From Phoronis australis (lineage: Eukaryota; Phoronida; Phoronidae): a stretch of DNA of 64,000 nt. The first letter of the stretch is position 1. Each line of letters starts with the position of its first letter. The DNA is taken from assembly GCA_002633005.1 (NCBI GenBank), contig NMRA01000584.1, forward strand, positions 195,629 through 259,628. Reading direction: 5' to 3'. Shown here one piece after another: positions 48,556 to 60,500 of this stretch. Both the position numbers and the translations under genes were made by a program. The notes under the pieces are model-generated. The model saw nothing but the letters and a program-made list of their open reading frames with translations. It ran no database searches and was not told the origin of the DNA.

Positions 48556-49141
48556 CTGAAAGAACATATTGAATTTTCATGAGTACGAGCACTTACAGTT
48601 AGCCATTATACTCAATTTTAGTAAAAGTGAAACTAGTATGTCATACGCACACAGCTAGATCATTACCTAATTTGAACAAAGTTCTGAGTTGCAGTGCTTC
48701 ACTAAAATAACATTTCTGGTCCACTTGGACCTAACTTCCAAATTTTATGAACTAAAAAGAAGGACAAACTGTAAAATATATAGCTAAAAATAGTGTTGAT
48801 TCAGCATGCAATATCTGTGGTTCCAGCATCAGATTATGATTCGTTTTTCTCCAATGAAAGATAGTTAATTATCTGCAAGAATTAAGCATTTTAAAATGTT
48901 TCCCTATGATGCTATATATCTAAATGCATAATTGTAATTGCTATCTTCCTAAAATGAGCACATGTAACATCAAAAAATGCAATGTTTCTTGTAACTTGCA
49001 GCACTCTAAAATTTCAGAGGCCAATATAATCATCCCTTTGAAGAATTCATTGACAATAGTACAATGCACTCACCACTTGGGAACAAAATTTAATGATATA
49101 TATGTGGACATAAATACATGGAAACACCCCATAACATGACT

Positions 49142-49592
49142 TTAAAGGCGAAGACAACCTTTTTTCATGTCATTTTTAGCAAAAATAAGGTTTGTTGGTT
49201 ATCCCAGACATATGTATGTTCTCTACTCCAGAAGTGACGTTTTGGGAGGCAAGTGGGACAGTTGTTCCTCTGTCCGTCAGAAGATAATGAGAACATCCCA
49301 GTACGCAGTAACAGTGTGGCATGTTGACTGACTCGTATACAAAAGCAAACGACGACCAAACTTATCACAACTGAGGTAGATCAATGACTGATTCGACAGC
49401 TCTCATAGTCAGACTATATGAAAAGAAATTGGAGCGAAATTCTTGCCTCCCAAAACATCACTTCCGGAGTAGAGAACGAATAATTAATTAAATTACGAAA
49501 AGATATAACTAAGTGGAAAATATTTCTGGGATAACCAACAACCCTTATTTCTTGCTAAAAAAGACAAGCAAAAAGGTTGCCTTCGCCTTTAA
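49142..49592. mobile_element. TTAA-flanked foldback MITE
   Basis: The left end TTAA-AGGCGAAGACAACCTT and the right end AAGGTTGCCTTCGCCT-TTAA are inverted. Inner arms also pair over about 110 bp (GGTTATCCCAGA / TCTGGGATAACC, and TTTTGGGAGGCAAG / CTTGCCTCCCAAAA). TTAA borders both ends. No coding sequence. Lies between the USP ATG exon and its unlocated promoter. Confidence 0.8.
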
Positions 49593-52013
49593 TTGCAATT
49601 ATACCCTGATCATGAACAAGGCGAATACACATGTACAGTTACGAAACTGGACTTTAATTGTTCCTAATTTAAATTGTCCCTAATTGTAGTGATTTCAGGG
49701 ATCCCAAAGAACTATATATCAGTTACACCTCATAAAATTTCAGGTCAGGTAGTGAACTGACAATTTATGAACTTTGTCCTCCAGAACCCAGACATCACTT
49801 ACTAAGACAGACTATGGAACAAAATGAAGAGTATCTGAGGAATTATAAGAATTTTAGAATGCCATGTTGAGTATCCTGAATTAATACTACAAATAGCAAT
49901 ACGTAGCTAACAGTTTGGGTGAAAGCGAGCAATACGAAATTTATATCACAAAGCTTATGTCATTAAAAGCTGCATTGTTCCTTGAGCTTAGTTGTGGAGA
50001 ACTGAAAAGAAAAGCAAACATTGATAATAGTCGGATAGGTGGGTCCTGATTTAAAATTAATTAGAGAACCATGCACTTACTACGACTGAATGACTAGCGT
50101 TAAATCAGGGACCCTCGTCATTCACTAACTGTGTTTTGACGGTCAGACACAGCTCGATAGCCTCGTTCTTGGTACGAAACTATACAACTTTTACAATTTT
50201 CTTTTTTGACGCTAAGTCTCCAAACTAGTCACATACACCTGAGCATATCTGTTTCTCGATCACCAGTGACATCACTCATAAAACATAAAGCTTGGACAAT
50301 AAACATCAGTTTGCTCAGAATTTTCTAGTCAAATGTGAAGTGTCCAACCCACAGGGAGAAGAACTTCCCGATGACTCACAACCATCTTAAAAACATAAAG
50401 GTTGAACACTAAAACTTTGCCGTGTTTAGACTCCCAACTTCAACTGTACTAAATCCAAATAAAATCTGCATGCACCTTCTTCAGACTGGTATTCCATAGA
50501 CCTCTGAAGCCTTCATTCGTCCCCTGATCCCATTAAAAAGTCTTTATGAGAGGTGAATTGGTGACTCAATTTCAAAAACAATCAGAAAACTCTTGATTCA
50601 CGGAGATTTAATAGTTAAATAAGACGGATTTTAGCTGCGCTTTAACTTGTATGCCAGCTGTCATAGATAAAAATTCAAGTTTGAGCAAGCAATCTCTATG
50701 TTAAATTCAAGAAATTTGTACCCAATTTAAATGACGTGGATAATAAAATAAGCCCTCCACTTAATGTGCAGAACTGTTAGCTTGTTCTTATAGCTCATTT
50801 AACCTAGAATTTAATTGCACGAGCTGGCAAATAACTTGTATTTGACCTTGGCATTATGTGCTTGGTTCGAGTACAACCTAGACTCGGTTTTTGGGAGAGA
50901 TATCCAACGTATAACCACACATTTAGATGTGCGAAATCCGGCAGTTGATGATTGGTGATTTCACAGTAGGATTATCATTGTTAGTAGTCAGCAATCCGTG
51001 GTTCTTCGTTTATAAACAATGTTATATTACAAAACCATTTAAAATGATACTAAATTATGTGGGGGCACTCAAATAACATTCATGGGCATGCGAAAACAGA
51101 GCTTCACAGTTGCTTCAGGAACGTTTGAGAAAAAATGGATGCCTGTGGCTATGTAAGGAAGCCATCTATTACAAAACAGCCTCCTTGAATTTGCGATTTA
51201 GGTGTTTTTTTTTGGCATTATTGTCGTCAAATCACCACCCAAAGACAACTTGTTGCGATCAAGTGAAAGCAAGTATTCAAAGGTTTGTTCAATGCTGATT
51301 TCGGACAGTTCATGCACACCGAGAAAAAATTCTGAGGAAACCGATTTTTAGGGTCCAACCTTCATGTTTTATTAGTAGTGGTGACCGAGGAATAGATCAA
51401 CTCAAGTGTCCTTGTGTTTATTATATGGTTATGAGTCATCGAAAAATTCGTCCGCCTGTGATATCAGCTCATAGTTAGCTGGCCGAGTAGAGTGAGTACT
51501 GAGTAGCCAGCCATAACAAAAGCCAAAACTCATCAACAGAAATTGTGTATAGGTTACCGACGCTAGGGTTTAATGCCACTTAAGAACATTACATTCTAGA
51601 GGGTATATCTGACCTGGCCTTTTAATACAATTAGTAGTTGTTGTTCACACAAATCATAGAAACTTACGACAAATTCCTTGGCGTTCACACCTTACATTAC
51701 AGACAACTTAAAAATGGTACTTCCGGTGAACGCCACCTATCAATTATTCGTCGGCCTACACCAGTAAACCAACAGTAGCATGTCTGTGTGTAATCTTACT
51801 GATATCAGGTCCGAGTTATTCATACATGTTACCACACATGGCAAGTTTCAGTCAATAGTATGACATTACCGTGCATCAAAAGCACTGCCAAGTGACCAAC
51901 TGAACTTCGTTCTACTGCTTCCGAACGGACACGCTCTGTCACAGCGCCACCTGGCACTGGGAAAGTGCGAAACGCCACTCGGTGCTTGTGAACTTGGACT
52001 CGATCTTAATTGT
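49593..52013. other. no gene recognised
   Basis: AT-rich, short frames only. Probably the 5' part of the USP transcription unit, since the ATG exon has an upstream acceptor, but no first exon could be picked out. Confidence 0.3.
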
Positions 52014-52469
52014 TGCCGGTTGTATCAGATGAAACGGTCCCAAATAGGGACTCAACTAAGGTCCCTAAGTCTTTTTGCATATTTGTGTCTTTACGGACTC
52101 ACAGATGAAATATGTTTCTATCTTTTCATCTTGATTATGAGCTCCTCATGACATTTTCTAATAATATAACTAAAAACTGAGCCCACTACTAAAATGAGAG
52201 TCATCGAAAATAATTAGGGACTCACTCAGTCCTTAAATTGGGGGTGTTGCATGAAAAGATCCCTAATCATTTTCGATAATATTGACAATTTAACGTAGAG
52301 TTCACTCTCGATATGTTTCAAAGTCAAAAATTGACTTAGTAATGAAACTAAGGCAATACATGTACAAGAAAGGGCAACAGTATATGTTTTCACACAAGTC
52401 CAAAAATACGCCTTAGGTTTTAGGAAAATTAGTTGAGTCCCTATTAGGAAATGTTTCATGCAACCGGGC
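52014..52469. mobile_element. MITE-like element, copy B
   Basis: GCCGGTTGTATCAGATGAAA then ATAGGGACTCAAC at the left; GTTGAGTCCCTAT then TTTCATGCAACCGGGC at the right (inverted, about 38 bp). The interior matches copy A at 42,826-43,290. Confidence 0.75.
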
Positions 52470-53404
52470 ACTAGAATCTACTCTCAAGATCGCGTGAGCG
52501 TGAATTTGATTTGAAGGAGAAAACGAAAATAACCGTGACCACGTTCCAAATGTTCATACTACAAAAAGCAAAATGTTCCGAGAGTGGCGTCGATGAAATA
52601 TCCCACGAGACAAGAGGCACGTAGCGGTACCCGTTCCCGGATGCGCCTGGACTGACGCCCGGCGGCCGGAGACCCACCGAAGGGCGAGGTTGATACACGG
52701 AATATCGAAGCCATGCAGTCGCGGTACGCCGTTTTGTATTAATCCTATCGCTTCGAATAACCAAGTTTCTTTCATTTTTTGGCAGATTTTTTAAATACTT
52801 CACCAAGCCTGTTCACGTAGCGGAGGCCTAGAACTGAGCCGGTACCGCATGAGGTTATACAAGTTTTCTCTGCCCGGAAACGAGAAACAGTTTTAACGTA
52901 AGGATCTAGCTGTTACTCGAAACGAGATGAAAACAAAGGTAATTGTGCACTGCCAAATTTACAACACTTCCTGAAAATAGTTAGATAATAACAATATTTG
53001 AAAGTTATACCGAGGACTGAAGTTGCAGAAGACATACGCGGTAATATTTAGCAATTGAATTTAATTGCCAGAAGTGTCATAATATAATTAACACTGAATT
53101 TTCGCCAGATGTTCGTTTGGGACTTGGTTGCATGTTGAGTGTTATTTATACTGCTGCATAACTAACTAAAACTATTTTGGGAAAGTTTCCTGATCGAACC
53201 GGCTAACGACCGGCGAGTCGACATTGGCCCGACGAGCTTTCGATGTCAGAGGTGCACTGTTGAAGCAGTGAGGGAGGTGAATACGGAATACATTATTATA
53301 TGGCTGTATTGCACTTGATTGATTCAACGCGTAGGCTATAGTATAATTAAAAACTCACTGCACCGTGTCAAATTATTGAATCATGTAAATTTTAACCCGG
53401 CAAA

Positions 53405-54800
53405 CTTTTTTTTCAACCATTACGGAGTTTTCCTGTCGCTCCCAACTAATATTCGATTCTATAGCCCAACAAAAGCCAAGGCGACTGATTAACTCCATTC
53501 TGGCATTCATGGTTGGAGAACGGGCTCTCTTTTGTTCGATAATTGCTCTAATATCCGATCAGGTCGTGTCTAGCCTGACTGGGCTGTACTGTTGAAAATG
53601 AAAGTTAAGTTATAACATATTTCAACAAACCAATGAGCTATACCAGGTATAGCTCATTGAACAAACTAATAGCACTGCTGAAGTGAATTTACCAGACGAA
53701 GGGGATTCTGAGCGTGTGATAACATCTAACTTCTTTGTAAACTGCCAAGCAGAGTCTTTTGTCTGTTATGACAGCAGGCAGGCCAACTCTCTTTTGTTCG
53801 ATAATAGCTCTTATCTCCACTAAGATCATATCTAGCCAGACTGGGCGGTGCTGTTAAAAATAAAAGTCAAGATATAACAGTTAGAACATGAACCAATAGC
53901 GTTTCTGAAGTCTTCGTCAAATGGTGATCATGTTTAGTTTTTGAATCGCCAAAATCGGCCAACTACAAACGAAGTTACGACCATTTATTCTTTCCGAACG
54001 TACCAATTCAATTTGGGTTTGGCTGTGTTCACACGTGGTCTGTAATAAGCACGGTACATAATTGGCCTGCCTGTTGTCATACCAAACAAAAAAACTGTGC
54101 TTGGTAGTTAACAAAGAAGCTAAATGTTATCACACGGTTACAACCCTCTACGTATGGTAAAGTCATTGAACGGGAAAACGACGTCATGAAGTCAAGTGCT
54201 TTTAGTGCGGACGGAGAGAAATCTTCGAACAGTGAATTCTAGAGAATTCAAGCATCCTAGCCGACTAATCGCTTCGTGGCTTGAATCATTGCAGCTCAAC
54301 TCCCGTTTAGAGCGTACGTATTCCTAACGATACCAGTTTTCAGTTAGAGTCTTGAGGTCATGTTTTTTGTCGACAGGCTCAGTCTTTTATCCCATGTCAT
54401 GACATAAACAGCAGTATCACGCTGATTGATTACATTAACGTATATACTCATGGACTGAAAACTTTTGCTAACAAACAAAAAACCATCGTCGCGATTTGCC
54501 CAACCTTAATCGCATTTCTTTCTGAAAGAAGGGTTCTACACTAACTTCACGAGGAGTTCAATTCCAGTACGTTTAAAAAATATCAGTTTCTGTCCTGGAT
54601 ATTTCATTTCACTTCAGCCAGTAATTTATTGACAGAAGACATCAGTAATGCAACAATTGCCTTGTACAACACACAGGAGCTTAGGTCAACGTTCGTGATA
54701 TCAAGGGAGGAAAACGACACCGGGTATTCCTGTTGATGTAGAGAAGCGATGTCCAACATCATGATATCAGTGAACGGCCCGGTGTCCTCAGTAATGGTTT
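53405..54800 (+). repeat. long copy of interspersed repeat R1
   Basis: Contiguous here, while the same blocks are found split at 3360-3634, 5035-5290 and 17,650-18,190. A shorter internal reiteration of CTCTCTTTTGTTCGATAA occurs near 53,786. No open frame of note, so a non-coding repeat (LTR or non-autonomous element) is likely. Confidence 0.75.
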
Positions 54801-57160
54801 TGCTAGGTAACTATCAGTCAAAGAATATACTACCAAACATGCTACGCTCATTCCCATGATTTTGCGTAGCCTTTCATGATTTAGATTATCTTGTCAAAAG
54901 CGTGACTTTTGGTCTATGGAATGCCCGTTTAGCTTTGCATGGAGTCCTGCAAACTTTCAGGGACTTTCGGAATGTTTTGCTTTCACAGTTCTTACGTAAC
55001 ATAGTTGGATTATAAAAGAAGATTTCTATGTTGTACTCCGTAATATTTATGGTGAAATATTCAGAGTCCAAAATGACAGAAACGTGCCACTTATATTATG
55101 TCATCAATCCGCAACATAAAATCCTTTGCGTGTTCCTCGATTCCATGTAGTATGGAAATTACTGTATTTCTTTTCAGTTGTCTCCATTAATATAGAGGCG
55201 CTCAGCGGGCTCTCAAAGTCAGAGAGGGCACTTGACTAAATTCTGACGTTGTTTGTTAAAAACTTCAAATTGCCGGAAGTAAGTGTTGAATATACAGATT
55301 TGTCTTTATGTATTGATGACGAACTACTATAATTTTGTAAGGCTATTTTTAGTAAGTCGGTATTTTCATTCGGGTGAGTATTTTGATAGTTCCGCATTGT
55401 GTCGCCTATTCACTTTTCATCTGCAAAAATCTCGTTAATCTTTAATATGGCTCAGTCACTCAGAAGAATATTTTATCCCTTTTTGAAGAGAACCGTCGAA
55501 TTCACATGCGCGCACCCAGCCTAAATCATAGGGGGCTCGAGTTTTTCGATATGCGAACCTTTTACTGAAAGAAATCAACGTGGACTAAAAAACGGGGCCA
55601 CTTGATTCAGGCCCACGAATTGTGCGTCCGCGCCGACTTCCCGTGGATTTTGTGAACATTTGTTTCACTGAGGCGGACCTTTTTGCCCCCCCCCCCTGGG
55701 TGCGCCCATGATTCAGGTGATTCAAATCTCTACGTAACCGTAGTTAGGGTGACTTTTATGTAAGTCGGGTAAAATCGCTCTACTACCACGATTTTTCCAG
55801 TTGGTGACAGTTTATTAAAAAAAGTTGCCAAGGCTTTTTATATTTTCAGAATCAATGTAGAACTTACAGAATATATCCGATGCATTGTTTTTATTGGGGC
55901 ATCTTGCTGAGTTACAGTTATCACAGGACAGTTTCAAAACCGGAAGACGGCGACCCATTGGCGTCTTTCTTTCCTCACGAAAACAACATTTTTTGATAAG
56001 GACTTGCATATCTTTTTCACTGCATTTTCTATTGCGAAATATATCTCCTTTCTTACATGTTTCTAGTAAACGATTCAGCATTACTCATGCGTTATGTATG
56101 TCAGACTGAATGAAACAGCAACCGACATGCAACTCGACACACAGGTGTGCACATTTGGGGCTCAGGCAATTCAGAATATAGGATACAATAATTATCTTCT
56201 GAAACAGGGCCAAACACATTTTGTGAAGCTGTGTTTACTTTCCCAGGCCAACTGGCATAGTTGTATGACTACGATGTACATGTAGAGTTCACAGAGAAGT
56301 GCTTTCACTGGCCTTGCAGCTTCAAAAGTCCTATTGTGTGTGAAGGACATCCATGTTTTACACTTACCGTCCGCAAAATTCTAAGCCACTATGGGAACTA
56401 GTTACCCCTCTAAACCCAAGTGCATGCAAAGACCTTTATGATAATAAAGACGGCGTTTGCATATCGTTGAAAAAACAAGAACATATATATTTTACAGACA
56501 GGGTAGCTTATCAACCCCTTGCCCCCGGCTAAAGAACACTTGTTGCGCAGGGAGCCCCTACCATTTTGTCAACTCACATTCCACGCACTGGACTGCGGGC
56601 GTTGTATTGCAAGTAGGTCTTGCGTTGCGTGGTAATGTTATCAAGCGTGTGGTAACGTGCAACAGCCCTAGGGAAGCATCGAATTTAGTGATAGAGTGAG
56701 AGAACTTGTTAAGATTTCTTCCGAATGCTTATGACTAAACAAATGTGTCATTCGATCTCAGTGCTGAAGCCAAAATATATTTACAATATGCCGTAATATA
56801 TTGTTATTTGAACAAAGAGCTTGATGTGCACATCGAAAATGTGTTGCTAAGCCGCCGATTCACTGAAAAATAACTGCTAATTATTTCCGTCACCCATAAA
56901 TATCTTGCATGCTCTGCCCTGCAATCTTCTCTAAAGTCAATCGAAACTTAAATGAACATAGGATGATTGGTCATTTCAAGTACGTGCTCTCCACACTAGC
57001 TGCTTCTGTGATTCACCGCCTTGCCACAGGGGCTGAATATTTGGTCAAGTGGCTTTGTTTAAACGATCAGTCCAGAGCAACAGAACGAATTGACAAAACA
57101 AAATATTGCTTCTTAGGTCACAATTAGCAGTCTCTAAAGTTGCTTATGGCGATGCCGACT
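54801..57160. other. no gene recognised; one Cys-rich frame
   Basis: Mostly featureless. 55,640-55,710 has a G/C-rich stretch with a C-run, resembling the other G-rich repeats. The minus frame 56,081-55,815 is noted separately. Confidence 0.35.
55815..56081 (-). CDS. Cys-rich frame, possible exon, unidentified
   Basis: About 88 residues with CKKGDIFRNRKCSEKD, then KKCCFREERK and LSCDNCNSARCPNKN. The frame also contains a strong donor-like GTAAGT right after ATATTCT (near 55,870), so it could be an exon of a split gene. I do not recognise the family and no partner exon was found. Chance is possible. Confidence 0.15.
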   Translation of the reverse strand: MLNRLLETCKKGDIFRNRKCSEKDMQVLIKKCCFREERKTPMGRRLPVLKLSCDNCNSARCPNKNNASDIFCKFYIDSENIKSLGNFF

Positions 57161-57253
57161 TCATTTGTTCTTCGAGTTCACGTTAGAGGCAATCTTGGTC
57201 GCACATGCAGCACAAATAACCACGGTACCCACCGCCACTCCACCGGCAATCAT
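57161..57253 (-). CDS. tiny hydrophobic ORF, possible last exon
   Basis: ATG to TGA, 30 residues: AGGVAVGTVVICAACA followed by a basic KIASNVNSKNK tail, shaped like a membrane anchor. An acceptor-like tctttttag precedes it by 18 bases. No family recognised. Confidence 0.12.
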   Translation of the reverse strand: MIAGGVAVGTVVICAACATKIASNVNSKNK

Positions 57254-57447
57254 GCACTAAGGCCGCTGCTCCTAAAAAGAAAATGGTAGAAACGTGTTTG
57301 AACCAAGCAAAATCTTGTATTGGCATCCTGTTTTTAAAAATTTGCTCACCTACCTAACTTAAAGATAGTCTTCACTTTGCTCGTCAAGCTACATGTACAT
57401 GTATATGAATGTGCTGTGATTTACAATCTAGTGTACACTGTATAATT

Positions 57448-57473
57448 TACTCTGCGCGTGTAAGCGCAGAGTA
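57448..57473. repeat. perfect hairpin, 10-bp arms
   Basis: TACTCTGCGC, loop GTGTAA, GCGCAGAGTA. The same hairpin with one or two changes recurs near 57,505, 59,936, 60,006 and 60,066, each followed by CTGTTGTTCCTGGGTTTTCT and TTCAATTTTATTC. Confidence 0.9.
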
Positions 57474-57589
57474 CTGTTGTTCCTGGGTTTTCTTCAATTT
57501 TATTACTCTGCGCGTGTAAGCGCGGAGTACTGTTGTTCCTGGGTTTTCTTCAATTTTATTCTTCTTATTCTTCTTATTCTTATTCTTCT

Positions 57590-60500
57590 TCCGACCGAAT
57601 TTGAGGCTTAATAACTCCAAATTGGGTGAAGGTACGGTTTTTAAATTCAGCATATGACTTTTGGCAGTATATAAATTTTGATTGCTTATATAATCATATT
57701 CCATATTGCACCGGAAGAGGTCGCTTGATGCAAAGGTCATACAATTTTCAAAATGCTATTCCTCCTTCAGTTTTAAAGCTATCTTTTTCAAATTCGGTGC
57801 ACAGGTATATGTCAACATGACAATTTAAAAATTTACTTTTCTAAGTAATCGGGTCATCCAATTAGGTGAAATAGGTCAAAGGTCATTAGGTACAAACTAA
57901 AATTTTGAGCTAGACACTTCTGATTGCCACAGGTAAATCAAATCGGAATCCAAAGTTTCAGGTTATTTAGTGCAAACATGGGGTCATTAGGTGCATTTTT
58001 CTTCTGAAAATTTGACCGTTTCAATCAGCAAGTATTTTGATTTGTCAACCGTTAGACACCTGTGATTCTCAGCGTTAAACACATTTTCCATGGGCTTTGC
58101 AATAATTCTCATGAAGATGCTTAAATTGCACCGGATAAGGTCAATTAGTGCAAAGGTCATGTATCGTTCAAGATGCTAGATCTCTTACGTTTTTCAAGGA
58201 ATTCTTTTCAATTTCAGCACACTGGGGTAAGTCAACATGCCAATTGAATACCCTACTTTACTTCACAATAGGCTTAACCAATCAGAAAAAATAGGTGAAA
58301 GGTCATTGAGTGCAAACTAAAATTTTGAGCTAGAGACTTCAGAATTACGTATCTGTTTACTAAGTGCGATTGAGTATGAATTCTAAATTTTCAGGTCATT
58401 TGGTGCACCCATGGGGTCATTAGGTGCATTTTTCTTCTGAAAGTTTGACCACTTCATTCATCTTGTATTCTGAAGTGCTTAAATTAAACATCTGTGATTA
58501 TTAGCATTAACCACACTTTTAATCGTTTTAACAATTACTCCCTCACCGGGGCTCATATTGCACCGGATGAGGTTAATTAGTGGAAAGGTCATCAAAAAAT
58601 TAATATGTAATTTCTCCTACAATTTTAAAGAATTCCTTCTCATATCCGTAAACGGGTTGCTGTCAGTAACTTCCCATAATTCCAGTAAGACGCACGCGCA
58701 GCGTCCGTTATTGTCACGCCTTGACAATAACCTTTCTAGTCTTCTTATTCATCTTATTCTTATTCTTCTTTCGACCAACTTTGAGGCTTAATAACTCCAA
58801 ATTGGGTGCAGGTACGGTCTTTAAATTCAGCATATGACTTTTGACAGTATATAAATTTTGATTGGTTATATAACAAGATTCCATATTGCACCGGAAGAGG
58901 TCGTTTGGTGCAAAGGTCATGTAATTTTCAAAATGCTACTCCTCCTTCAGTTTTAAAGCTATCTTTTTCAAATTCGGTGCACAGGTATATGTCAACATTA
59001 CAATTTTAAAATTACTATTCTAAGTAATCGGGCCATCAAATCAGGTGAAATAGGTCAAAGGTCATTAGGTGCAAACTAAAATTTTGACCTAGACACTTCG
59101 AATTGACAGTTCTGATTGCCACAAGTAAATCAAATCGTAATCCAAAGTTTCAGGTCATTTAGTGCAAACATGGGGTCATTAGGTGCATTTTTCTTCTGAA
59201 AATTTGACCTTTTCAATCAGCAAGTATTCTGATTTGTCAACCGTTAGGCACCTGTGATTCTCAGCGTTAAACACATTTTCCATGGGCTTTGCAATAATTC
59301 TCATGAAGATGCTTAAAATGCACCGGATAAGGTCAATTAGTGCAAAGGTCATGTATCGTTCAAGATGTTAGATCTCTTTTTTTCAAGGAATTCTTTTCAA
59401 TTTCAGCACACTGGTGTAAGTCAACATGCCAATTGAATACGCTACTTTACTTCACAATAGGCCTAACCAATCGGAAAAAATAGGTCAAAGGTCATTGAGT
59501 GCAAACTAAAATTTTGAGCTAGAGACTTCAGAATTACGTATCTGTTTGCTAAGTGCGATTGAGTATGAATTCTAAATTTTCAGGTCATTTGGTGCACCCA
59601 TGGGGTCATTAGGTGAATTTTTTCTTCTGAAAGTTTGACCACTTCATTCATCTTGTATTCTGAAGTGCTTAAAGTAAAACATCTGTGATTATTAGCATTA
59701 ACCACACTTTTAATAGAGTTAACAATTACTCCCTCACCGGGGCTCATAATGCACCGCAAGAGGTCAATTAGTGGAAAGGTCATCAAAAAATTAATATGTA
59801 ATTTCTCCTACAATTTTAAAGAATTCCTTTTCATATTGGTAAACGGGTTGCTGTCAGTAACTTCCCATAATAATTCCAGTAATACGCACGCGCAGAGTCC
59901 GTTATTGTCACGCCGTGACAATAATCTTTCTAGTTACTCTGCGCGTGTAAGCGCAAAGTACTGTTGTTCCTGGGTTTTCTTCAATTTTATTCTTATTCTT
60001 ATTATTCTGCGCGTGTAAGCGCAGAGTACTGCTGTTCCTGGGTTTTCTTCAATTTTATTCTTATTACTCTGCACGTGTTCATGTAAGCGCAGAGTACTGT
60101 TGTTCCTGGGTTTTCTTCAATTTTATTCTTATTCTTATTATTCTTCTTCCGACCAAATTTGAGGCTTAATAACTCCAAATTGGGTGCAGGTACGGTCTTT
60201 AAATTCAGCATATGATTTTTGACCGTACATAAATTTTGATTGGTTATATAATCATATTCCATATTTCACCGGAAGAGGTTGTTTGGTGCAAAGGTCATAT
60301 AATTTTCAAAATGCTACTCCTCCTTCAGTTTTAGAGCTATCTTTTTCAAATTCGGTGCACAGGTATGAGTCAACATGACAATTTAAAAAATTACTTTTCT
60401 AAGTAATCGGGTCATCCAATCAGGTGAAATAGGTCAAAGGTCATTAGGTGCAAACTAAAATTTTGAGCTAGACACTTCAAATTGACAGGTCTGATTGCCA

